A stretch of DNA of 64,000 bases from Thamnaconus septentrionalis (lineage: Eukaryota; Chordata; Actinopteri; Tetraodontiformes; Monacanthidae). Below the pieces are notes generated by a model that had not been told where the DNA came from, made no database searches, and was given only the letters and a program-made list of their open reading frames with translations. The DNA is taken from the NCBI GenBank assembly GCA_009823395.1, contig CM020514.1:14153466-14217465 (forward strand), given 5' to 3'. Below, piece after piece: positions 11,891 to 22,901 of this stretch. The number at the start of each line of letters is the position of its first letter. Within the stretch, counting starts at the first letter, position 1. A program made the position numbers and the translations under genes.

Positions 11891-13544
11891 TAGAAAAGTA
11901 TATTGCAAATATATACCTGTTAACACCACTTTATTTGATCATGTCCCAGTACAATGCCATTCTGGACTGCTGTAGAAACAATAGTCCATCTCCTCACATA
12001 TAATCTACAACCCGTGTAAATATAAATGCTCATATAATACAAAACATCTCCAGTGACATCATATAACATAAAGCTAAAGCATACATTAGTATTTGATCGA
12101 TTCAAACGTATCGGGCCTTATCCATATATGTTACAGTGTTACCTGAGCAGAGGCAGAAGCACATGCAGAACGATGTTGTGCATCTTCGATGGGAGTCGCT
12201 CAATCTGCGCTGAAGAGGGCAGAATTTGGGTTCAGCAATCTCGTGAAGAGACAGCACTGCACTCTAGTAAAAGGATGAAATTGACATCCGAACCATGCAG
12301 GTCCCTTGTTAAGCTGATGTTCAAAGAGCGTTTAGTTTAATTGCATGCTACTAGATTTTTTTTTTTTTTTTTTTAGTGGAGTTGGGATTCTTCAGGTGAA
12401 AATCAAACAAGACGCACTCACGCATTAAATCTTTAATCAATTCCACGCAGGATCCTTGGTGACTGAGTGACTAAACAGCATGCAGACATAATTAGCTTTT
12501 CGGTCAGTGGGGCTGAAATAGTTTTAATTGATTATCAGACGTTTAGTGACACGAAAGCGCAAATACCAGACAGCCATACAGATTTCTGAGCAGCGTCCGA
12601 GCAACGAGATTGAATGAAGCAGGAAGGAGAATTCAGCGTCAACGCGTGGGAAATCTTTTCTCCCTCCCCTTTTCCCTTTTCCCCGTCGCTTCCAAGTGTG
12701 GCCTCAACGGTTTATCCTCTGCTTACTGTATGGCGAGATCACAGCACCGTTCATTCACTCTGTCACTCATTCATTCACTCACTCTGCATAATCTCTGAGA
12801 ATTTAGAGCAATTTGAAAAACAGCTGCAGCATCCAGAGACTAATCCAGGTCTCATGGCAGTGCAGCTCTCCCTCTCTCTCCTCTCACTCACTCATACACA
12901 CACACACACACACACCCTTCGGTGTTTTCCTCTGCTTTGACACGCACACTCACACACTAGAGCACACTCACTTATTCGCTGTCCATATGAACCATTACGA
13001 CTCTGTCCGAATCTCTCAGCACTGCTGATGCCTCTTTGTCTCTTCCAAACATCTGCCACATGTAGAAAAAACAAACAAACAAACAAAAGCGAGGGGCCGC
13101 CGACCATCATTTGAACTTTGAACTTTGAATCTCACTCGGCAAAATACTGCAACAGCAGCAGCTGACAACCTGTGTGGGGCTGAGGAGTGTGTGCGTGTGT
13201 GTGTGTGAGGTAACCCTTGCGTGTGGCTGCGACAGTCGTCCGAGGCACAAGCACCATATGTTTGGCAAGCGACAAACAGGCCAGCAAAGTCGTCCGACGG
13301 CCAAGTGCCGCCTGCGTGACTCGCTCCGCCGTTATCCCCTTTTGTTCGGCACGCGGCCGCTGAGTCATCGCCCGCTCGCGCATCGTCTTCTGGAGGTCAG
13401 CCATCCATTCATCATCCGCTCCCGTTCATGGGACTGACTGGCAGCGGGGGAGGGGAATGAGGGTGGGGTTGGGGGTGGGACGCACACATGCAAAGCTGAT
13501 GCAAATCCAGCGAGGAAGAATTGTTATTGTTAAAAGAACTGAGA

Positions 13545-13590
13545 TTTAAAGGTCCCCTGTGCAAGATTTACGGCGACATGCCGTGACACA
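13545..13590 (+). mobile_element. Copy 2 of the same repeat family (diverged)
   Basis: TTTAAAGGTCCCCTGTGCAA then GATTTACGGCGACATGCCGT aligns with the family head, keeping AAAGGTCC, GTGYAAGATTTA and GACATG with scattered mismatches. The downstream part is not clearly alignable by eye. Confidence 0.4.
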
Positions 13591-14541
13591 TGAAATATCA
13601 CGTGCGTATGCTGGGCTTGTTGAAGTGCGTTGTCACCGTTACGCCATTGTTCATAGTTGCGGATAGGAAGGAAATAAAAAGGAAGCCGTCCTTGTCAGTG
13701 TTGGGTCGCACAATCAAGAATGTGAGATCCATCCTCTCGATCTGAACTCAGTCGTGGGAAGGATAAACAGAAGAGACGCACTCAGGGTTGGAATCAGGAT
13801 CGAACTGGTCATAACCAACAGTGCCTGGTAGTTTAATTTGCGAAGCGTGTAAAACAGGCTTGAAGGCGGACATTGAAATTCTCCGATGAGGCTGCTTCCT
13901 TAAATCAACGTCTTTACAGCTAAATATCATCGCAGGTGGGAGAGGGTGGGATGCATGTAAGAGAGAGAGAAAAAATGAGGAGGATGTAAGAAAGATAGGC
14001 AGTTACCCTTTATGGGTAATTTAATGACTCAATTAAAGTGTGACATCATCTGAAACAACACAGTTCCAAATCATTTTTAACAGCCTCATGATCTAACAGC
14101 AGCTCTGTCATTACATCAAGGAAGGTCATAAAAAGAGGCTCTACTTCCTGCTCACATGCGCTGGAAAGACCTCTGGGGACGCCTCCCCTCGCACTCGCCA
14201 CAGGCCCCTCGAGTTGTTCGGGTGTGGTGGTGGTGGTGGTGGAGCCTGACATCTGATCCATCTCACCGCCGGTTGGCATCGTCTCAACGTCCGAACAGCT
14301 ACAGATCTGATAACGTGACGGCAGAGGTCAGCGCATTGTGCTCTGATAACAAGGGGCGATAATTAATCCTTAGTATTCGACCCGGCTCCACCTTTATAAA
14401 GCCACGCGCGGGTCTGAGAAGAGTGATTTCCTCCAGGTTGCAGCCCAGTCAATCCTCCCCCCGCCCCCCAAAGACAAGGTGGGAAGTCTGCAGTGCAGCT
14501 GGTGCAGAGGAAAAACCATGCAGTGCTCTGCCAGCCGGAGG

Positions 14542-14542
<1 letters not shown>

Positions 14543-14572
<30 letters not shown>
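14543..14572 (+). repeat. (TG)n microsatellite
   Basis: About fifteen TG units in intergenic sequence. Shorter TG/CA tracts occur at 12895-12915 (CA) and 13187-13208 (TG). Confidence 0.85.
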
Positions 14573-14574
<2 letters not shown>

Positions 14575-14825
14575 TCTGGGCTCAAACCGAAAAAGACTCT
14601 CTGCCTCGACTGTAAAAAGCGGCAAACTAAAGTACGGCTCTTTCAGCTTGGGGACGTGTTCTGCTCAAACGGAGTGCACCCAGTTACAAGCAGTCAGTGA
14701 ATCAATATCACCGGCATCCATCATGGTTACATTGCCATGGCTGTAGATGCATGGAGTACCGTAAGAGAAAATAATGACACATGAGGTAGCATCAGGTGCA
14801 GTGATATGACCTCTGTAATATCACA

Positions 14826-14960
14826 GGTCACTTATTAGGTACACCTGGTTATATGTATGTATGTATATATGTATATATATATATACATATATACATATAT
14901 ACATATTGCCTCAAGGGTGGAGGTGTTCGGCATTCAGAGCTGCTATTCTGCAGACCTAAA
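14826..14960 (+). mobile_element. Diverged teleost TATTAGGTACACCT repeat
   Basis: GGTCACTTATTAGGTACACC TGG is the signature end of a well-known fish repeat. After an internal (ATGT/TATA) expansion (14853-14905) the body continues with CATTCAGAGCTGCTATTCTG CAGACCT, resembling the family's TTCAGAGATGCTCTTCTGCA TACCT. It is an old copy interrupted by microsatellite growth. Confidence 0.55.
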
Positions 14961-15923
14961 TGCGAAACATTTGCCAAATGATAGGCTTTTGCGACTCAAT
15001 CCTGAAACACCTAGTGAGCCACTTGGCTTACAGACGGAGGTGAGAAAAAAAAAAATCTAAAATTTAAGTGCAATTTCAGTGCCTGGTTTTCAGGAGTGGC
15101 CATTCATTACCACAGTCGAGGAAATGCTTGCAGGGCTCTGTGATTGCCTCCTTCCATTTATCCCCTCCGTTACCGAGGTTACCATGGAAACTGGTGTGTC
15201 CCGACGACACAGGTGGCGCCCAGGACCCTCTCCCTCTGGCTGCAGCCCTGGCTGTGAGTGGACGGAGCAGCATAACACAGTTAGAGAGGCTGGAGGTAGG
15301 TGCAGGTACCGAATTACAGTGAGACTTCAAGACTTGTGCGTTTCCTCTGCGAAGGATAGTGCAGAGGAATACAGACGAGTCTGTTCATGTCACAGCTAAA
15401 CCAACATTGAGATGAAAATCTACACACTGGAACCTACACACTGAATAAATTCAGAAATAAAAGCAATTATATATTTAATTTGCCATTCACAGCTACGTGC
15501 ATAATTATGAGCATGTGCTACCAACAAAATACCACATCACTAATGGTTAAAAAAAACCCTCAAAAAAGAGGACAGTCTTTGAATCCTGCTTTGCTTTTCC
15601 TCAAAGGAGAAAATACACAGAAATAGTGCTTACCGAAGCATTTTTTTTTTGAAAAATTATTATTATTTTCTAATTAAAATCTCCTGTGGGATGCTGAACT
15701 TTTCTCAGATCTCCACTCTCATCCCCAAAGGTATTGCCAGTGAGCGTTGCAGCAGGCAGCAGGTGGGGTTATTTGTAAGTGTGATGCACAAGTAGAACCA
15801 AATGAGCATTCGGGGCTGGAAACTCGGCGTTAGAGCAGAGGGAAGCGCATGTCTTCTCGCAACAGATATATGATGCAGGGAGTTGTCTTTGCGGGTTATG
15901 ACAATGTGGTGCAAGCTGATACA

Positions 15924-15924
<1 letters not shown>

Positions 15925-15965
<41 letters not shown>
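15925..15965 (+). repeat. (TG)n-(CG)n alternating tract
   Basis: About 14 TG units run directly into CGCGCGCGCAC, a continuous alternating purine-pyrimidine tract with Z-DNA potential. Confidence 0.9.
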
Positions 15966-15966
<1 letters not shown>

Positions 15967-17159
15967 GGTGTTATTTTGGGTCTGTAATCATTTCTAGGAC
16001 AGGTGGTGTTACATCAGTATTATGGCTGTTTGACAACACCTGGGTGCTCTCGGCTCACTGGCGCTGGATTTGTTTGCGAGATATATTACCTTGTTTTTGT
16101 GTGTCCCAGAGCTCATTGTCAAACTTCACCCACTGATACAAACCAAAGGACGACTGATCTTGCCAACCAAAGAATAGCACGGGACTACACTTTACAACAT
16201 CTACTCATGTGGATATTTGTAATCATTTATGTGTAATTTCTTCCCCCCTCTTTTTGGGGGCCAGATTCTCTGTAAACCCTGGAGATGTTGTGAAAAGCTC
16301 AGTAGATCAACAGCACTTTGTGAAACACCCAACATCCACATCTCACCACTTTAAAAGTCGCTTAAATCGCCTATTTCCCCCAATTCTGATGCTCACTTTG
16401 AACTTTGAGTCTACACAACTGAATGAATTGAACTGCTGTCGAGTGATTGATTAGCTGTTCGTGCTTACAAACATTTGACCGTTTGACCCCCCCCCAAACA
16501 AAGTGGCCAGTCAGTGTATTTGTCGTGATTGCAGTTCAGATGATGATCACAGGTAGCAGACGTTCTCATTTTGCTGCACTGCGAGCAAAAACAAACGGAT
16601 CTGTGCTGACACCTTGTGGTCGTCACGGCAAGTTACACAACCTTATTTCTTCCCATATATTTGCATATACAGTATATTTACACTTGACTGCAGAGTCTTC
16701 TGTCTGTTCAGGAGACAACACTTGAATTAGGAAACACTCAATCTAATTTAACAAGTGAATGAATGAATTGAGGATGATAATATAATAACATAATAACATT
16801 ACTAATCGAAGAAATCCGATTCTGAAATGATAACTGATTATGTCATTTGCTGTGCCAAAAGGACGACGACACCTGTAGGTCTTGAGTCACTACACTTTAA
16901 ATTGCGCTCTCTGCAACTGGGGGAAAAAAAACAACAATAACACCCTCAGGACCCCATAACTTCTAGATGGGCTGCCCAAAATAGTGCCAATACAAAATAA
17001 TACTTAGCATTATCAAATGTTACAGGTTACTCACTCATTACCTTATAAAGACGGCTGATGGACTGGTGGGACTGACGGAACACTTGAAGATGAATGTGAA
17101 AGTGTGATAACTGACAGGTATCGGAGCGAGTTCTTCGACAAACCTTGTCCTGACATTAA

Positions 17160-17171
17160 ACAGTAGAGGGC
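17160..17171 (+). promoter_or_regulatory. CTCF-like core motif
   Basis: ACAGTAGAGGGC (followed by AGTG) matches CCASYAGRKGGC at 11 of 12 positions on plus. Confidence 0.35.
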
Positions 17172-17638
17172 AGTGTTTGCCAAGTTGTGTGTTTAAGAAA
17201 GCGGCTGCAATTAGAGAAAAAAGAAGATTGTGCTTTAACGACCCACACAGTGACTTAACTCCAACCTGTTAAGAATAAAAATGTCAAATAAATGGTTAAA
17301 GGTCCTAGATCTAAGCTGCACCCAGTTGGGCGCTGCTTTGTCACAACAACAGGTTCCACAACAGCCTTTGTTCTTGGAGGAGCGAATCACCGCCCACACA
17401 GCGAGGCCTTCAGCCGCTCCTCGACACTCACTTCAAGCTTTTCAATGTTGCAAGGGTTCGTCTAGAGGGGCCAAACCTGTGGCACAGCGTGCAGGTTGAT
17501 CACACTGGGAATTAGGGGAGAGCTGGGCTCGGGGCATGCGGTCTGTCTGGGCTTGCCAGAGGCAGAGTGAGAAGTAAAAATACGAGAAGAAGAAAGACAC
17601 ACAAGTCGGGGAAATATTGTGTGAGAGCACATACAAAG

Positions 17639-17639
17639 G

Positions 17640-17700
<61 letters not shown>

Positions 17701-17702
17701 GA
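17639..17702 (+). repeat. (GATA)n microsatellite
   Basis: About fifteen perfect GATA units. A related (ATCT)n tract, its complement type, lies at 46977-47002. Confidence 0.9.
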
Positions 17703-18277
17703 TTAACAGCAGCAGCATGGGACTGAAGTATGCTTCACATCTGAATAATTGTGTCAATGTCATGTAAATCCCTCCTATTTGGGTTAATTCTCACCGTGAA
17801 ATCCGTGTTAAGGAGCACACTCGGAGCACACTTTGAAGTCCCCCCTCCAATGGAGACAAGGTGGCAGGTGTTAAAAGTCATTCTTAAGTGCAGGCGTTGA
17901 TGACGGGAAGTTTTTCCTCTTGCGAACAGGGGAGGAGGATTACGGCGCCGCACCTATGTAACATTCATTTCAACTTGAATTATGAATCAGAGAGGGAAGA
18001 AACTGTTCCAAGCCGATGAATATTTAACGGTTAGAGTATACAGATCATCATATTGACAATGGGAGAATACTAATGCGGCCGTCTCAGAATTTGATTAGAG
18101 GTTAAGCCGAACGCAAACTGCATAATTTATTTTACGTTTTTCTGGGGATTTTTTTTCTCTTCTTTTTTCCTTTTTATGCGACTTCTCTTTTGTTGGCTGC
18201 CCAGAGATGGAGACTTTCAAAAATCATATAGTTGGGCATGTTAATGTGGAATGGTGTTTTGATGTCTTGTTGGTGAA

Positions 18278-18320
18278 TTTTAAAGGACCAATATGTGGGA
18301 TACAGTGCCATCCAGTGGTC
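18278..18320 (+). mobile_element. Copy 3 of the same repeat family
   Basis: TTTTAAAGGACCAATATGTG then GGATACAGTGCCATCCAGTG GTC aligns with the family head (AAAGG-CCA-T-TGTGGGAT-CAGTG-CATC-AGTGGTC). It is better preserved than copy 2. Confidence 0.5.
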
Positions 18321-20186
18321 AGGCATAGTCCAGCAAACAATATTCACGTCGATCACTGCCTCCTGATATATGACGTCAGGATGAAATCTTGAAACGTGCG
18401 ACAGGGAAAAATGGGAAAAATGCTTATTTCCATATATGTCTTTACACAATGGTATATAATAACACATAAGCACAGTATATAATAAACTGTTTACTTGCTG
18501 CTGGTTATATGAGGAGTTTTAAATATGTTTCATACAATGATTAGTTTTAAAATCAAAGATGTGATATTTTAAAAGGAGAAGTTCCTATCCTGTTACTATG
18601 TGTTCCTCTTGATATGATTTTTTACACAAGATAATAATGTATATATTTGAAAAACGTCTTATGGTAAGAAAAATGATCTTCTTCTATCGGGACTGACATG
18701 TCAGGACATAGATTTCCAAGTATTTCACCTAGTGCTCCATAAAGGGTTAAGGTATTGTATTTCCAACATGTATAAATTGTGTCTGTGTAGAGGCCTTGCT
18801 GGACAACACGAGTGCGGTGCGAGTCCTTGGCAGCTAGTACCCCAATCATACAGTGTGCAAACTGTCCCCTTCGACACAGAAACTTCTCACAGTCTATTAA
18901 ATTAAACGCCGTATTTAACCGGATTGGACGAACACACACACATTTTGTATCCTCCCCGAGCCGTCCCTCTCTTGGTTGAAACGTGCCTCCGTCAGGAGGG
19001 GAGAGAGGCAGGCCAGGTGAAGACGGGAGAGGAAGAGGAAAAGCGTGCGTGTGTGCGTGTGTGTGTGTGAGAGAGAGAGTGTGCGCGCAGGTGAGAGTGT
19101 CTAACGGTGAGGAAATCAATATGATGTAAATTATTAAGAGCTCAGGAATGTGTCTGACCCCTACTGTCTTGCAGCAGGCTGGGCTCTGAAGGCTGGCAGG
19201 TGGACGTGAGTTTGGACTCTCCCTCTAACACTCATTAGTGGCTGGGAGCCGGGGCTCTTTGTGAGCGGGAAGGCAGGGATCACAGCAGGGAAGTGATGGC
19301 CCAGGCCTCTCACATCCCGGCTCAGCCTTCGCTCCGGCTCTGCCAGCCTCTCCCTGGAAGCTCATTAGTAAGTGCACTGATGCATAAGAGCTAGTCATTA
19401 GCTGGGCTTTTTCCCCCCTCTTTTTCCCTCTCTCTCTCTCTCTCTTTTCCTCTTTCCATCTTCATCCCACCTCCCCACCCCGCGCCAACCCACCCCCGAC
19501 ACCATGTCTGATCCTGAAGACCGGTGGCAGTGCTGTTCCTTTCTTTCTTTTTTTTTTAAAGACCAGAGAAAGTCCACATTACCGCACACAGTCCAGACAT
19601 ATGGATATGAGACAGTGGTGGAAATGTGATTTTCTACCCTCCTCATCCCCTCCTCCTCCTTGCTCCTCTCATTCCTGCACCCCCACACCACTTACACCCA
19701 CTCTTTTCTTCTCTTAAAGGCGATGCCGGGTAGGTGAGGGATGGAAGAGAGTGGTGGTGGAGGTGGTGGTGGTTGGGGGGGTGTCAATTTTGAGTTCTTC
19801 AAATGGAGTCCATCCACAGCCCTTCAAACCAAAGAGTAAACATTAGCGCTTGACCAGGACTTTGGCTGAGCGCCCCTTTCTTCCTCCATGGTTTGGTTTT
19901 GATCTGGGGTATTTGCTTTTGCTGCTGGCCAGATCCCCCCTCAGTACCTGACGGTTGCCTGGGCTCTGAGTAAATAAGATCTGGGGGCCCGGGCCTCTTC
20001 AGGGCTGCTGGGTAAATAAGGTCTCTAGTGTGCGTAGCGTGCCTGGCAGCGGGGTGAGCACTGGTGTGGAGGCCTCCGGAGACGCGCTGCTACCCCCCCC
20101 ACCTCCACCTCCACTCCCCCTTTTCTATATCTGGCTCTTTAATTCTGTTATCCCCCTCTTTCTTTAACTTACTCCATTCTCCCTGC

Positions 20187-20189
<3 letters not shown>

Positions 20190-20248
<59 letters not shown>
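20190..20248 (+). repeat. (CA)29 microsatellite
   Basis: About 29 perfect CA units, followed by degenerate CACAGACACAGACACACACG. Confidence 0.9.
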
Positions 20249-20253
<5 letters not shown>

Positions 20254-20944
20254 GACACAGACACACACGCAGGCCTCGGTCTCAGCAGGCGCACTGATTA
20301 ACCAGTTGTACTCATGAACATTTATGGCTTGTGAAGCACTCGCAGCCGCAGCCATCTGCGTCCGGTGACACTGTGTTAACTCTGTAAGCTCGTCCAGGCA
20401 GGACACTCAAGAAAAGACAAAAGGGGTGAATGTTTTTTTCTCGTTGGAGATTTGCAGTGTGTGAACTCTGGAGTCCGGACTGCACGCGGGGGTCACCGGC
20501 ACGCTCCTTGCTAAACCTCGGCTAAGCCGCTGTTTTGCATGAGGACGCCCTTAGATTTTTAAAGTAATTAAAAGTGTTTGAGCGTCGCAAAAGGATCAAG
20601 CGTCAGTCTCCCAGGGACACTTTGGCATTTAGTAAATGTCAGAAAGATAAATGATGATGATAGCACCTGTAATGATGTAATTACGTCTCAATGGTAATCT
20701 TCCAAAGCCCACAAACAAATGGATTTCATATACTACCGAAAGATTAAACAATTTACCAAGTGCCGTCTCCGTGACCTATCAAAACAAACAACAACAGCAA
20801 AAAAAAAGCCGCCACGGGGGAGCCGGCAAAATATTATCGTCATTATGTTTCCCAACCTACATATTGTGTAGCTTGTTGGCTGGCTCAGCAGCGGCTAATA
20901 AAGCGGCTTTGTGAGAGGACGCGAGTGTTTGCCGGCTCCTCCAG

Positions 20945-21024
20945 CCAATGTTTGCTGTTGGCCCGACTCCTATAAAAGCCGTGTTTAAGTGTGTTTTCAG
21001 CGCCGGATCTACAGAGGAGGCGGT
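20945..21024 (+). promoter_or_regulatory. Candidate CCAAT/TATA promoter or 22-nt microexon
   Basis: On plus, CCAAT (20945-20949) precedes TATAAAAG (20971-20978) by about 22 bp, and a strong splice donor G|GTAAGT lies at 21022/21023. An acceptor-like TTTTCAG ends at 21000, so 21001-21022 could alternatively be a 22-nt microexon. The arrangement fits a divergent or antisense transcript, but no open frame follows and no known gene is implied. Confidence 0.25.
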
Positions 21025-22456
21025 AAGTTTATCCTATAGTGTCATTCCGCCCTGTGTAACAAGGAATTTGCCTTTGTGAAAGTTTACTGAGTCAAATCTC
21101 ATCAGCTTAATGTGATCTGGCGCCGGCCATGCTGGATCCCCTTATGCCAATTAATTCAGGTTGTAACTCGCAGACTCCTGCTGACCAATTCACATCCATT
21201 GTTGATAGTTTTTGGCTGCAGGAGCCTGGCAAAAAAAAAAAAAAGCTCCTTGTTAGAGCCAAAAAAACTGCAAGAAGCCCACCACCTCTCTCAGCCCCGT
21301 CATATTGTCTGTCGATTGCCAGCAATTAGTAAAAAAAAAAAAAAAAAAAGCCAGGCGGGCTGAGAAATGACAGGACGGGGCACGGCTATTGCGAGTGCAC
21401 GGGCGTTGTTGGCTCACATGCCAGGCGAGGAGCCTCCAAAGTGTTTGTTGACCCCTGGGGTCACGGCGCATTCCGAGTGCCCGACAGAAAACAAAACAAA
21501 AAAATAATAATGATAATTTTTTGCATAGCGCGAATCAATACGCGGGGTCCGGACTTTTTACCACCTCGCGGCGCCCGTGATGCAGACGCTTCCACTCGAT
21601 CAGTCGAACATGACACTAATGTGTTTTTATTCCCGCTTAACCCGGCGCCGTGATGAATCTTTTGGCAGGCTGAGACGGATACGCTGGCTGCCCTTGATTA
21701 GCCGGGAAGGCGCACAGCGGCGCACACAGAGGCCGACGCCGCGGCATCGTCGTGCGGGCAGCGGCCATCAGTCTTCGGGGACTGATCGGGTGGATCAGGC
21801 ACCACTTTGTGACAGATCTGCCTTTTTAACGTCCGACTCATTGACAGTGCACCAGCTGGACTGATTGCAGATCCCGTCTGAGGCAGAACTCACTCTGACG
21901 TTTTTCCAGCAGTGATACACATCTCTGGTCCAGCCTGGATTTTCCAGCAATGAGAAACGCACTTTACAGATATGCTATCGATGGAACAAGTTGCTCCAAG
22001 TTCTCCAAGATGATGTCATTCCTGATGAACTTTGTGATCCCTGGAGTATTATTATTAGATCTTGTCTTGGGAAAGCTTAACAGATTCAGATTTTTTTTCC
22101 AATATTTTGTATCAACCACCTCCCACCTTTATTGTTGGTTTTGCCTCACCTTGTTTCTGTTCTTGTGTCTTGGTCTATTTTGTTTTGTTTTGTACTATCA
22201 TGGTCCATATCTTTGGTTGTTATGATCACAAAATGTCAATAATAAAATGAGAAGATCATCCCAACTTCAATTTTCATCTCAATTTGCCAAAAGTGTGGAC
22301 CTAAAACATAAACCCCTCCCACTTCTTCCTGCCACCTCCCATCGTTTGTTCTGAACATCAGCTCTGATTTCCCTTGCACGGCTCGTCAAAGCATACGCAA
22401 AAAAAGGGACACACACCGACCTGGCTGCAAACTACTCCGGTGCCAGACGGTGTGCT

Positions 22457-22457
<1 letters not shown>

Positions 22458-22520
<63 letters not shown>
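22458..22520 (+). repeat. (CAG)18-CAA-(CAG)2 trinucleotide repeat
   Basis: Eighteen uninterrupted CAG units, then one CAA and two CAG. An open frame through it would encode polyglutamine, but it is only 76 residues, starts in unrelated sequence and has no family similarity, so I treat the tract as non-coding. Confidence 0.9.
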
Positions 22521-22521
<1 letters not shown>

Positions 22522-22849
22522 GATGCTCCTCTCAGCGAGCTGGCAGGCCGCTAATAGCAAAAATGCATTTAATATCCTCGCCGCTCACTCCACTAAAGCG
22601 TTGACTCGGAGAGTGACATGAGTGACGGCCGATATTCTCAGAGCGTCGACCAGCCCGGCACAATGGGGGACTTGAGCGTGGTGCCAAGCTCTATTTCTGA
22701 GAGAGGTGGGGGGGAGTGGGGGAGGGGAAGGGGGCTGCATTCCAATTGATTAGGAGGCTTGTGAAACAAACTCTGGTGACAGAAATGAGAGTACATGGCC
22801 GCGGCAACTGCTGGGCTCGTTGCCAAAGTCTTCTCCTTGCAGTGTCTCC

Positions 22850-22852
<3 letters not shown>

Positions 22853-22897
<45 letters not shown>
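22853..22897 (+). repeat. (CT)22 microsatellite
   Basis: A perfect CT tract followed by degenerate CTCGCTCGCTCTCTG and a short CA tract. Confidence 0.9.

Positions 22898-22901
<4 letters not shown>

Noticed and set aside
22374..22604. A polyglutamine open reading frame
   Set aside because: It is short, its frame is created by the CAG repeat, and neither flank resembles a known protein.
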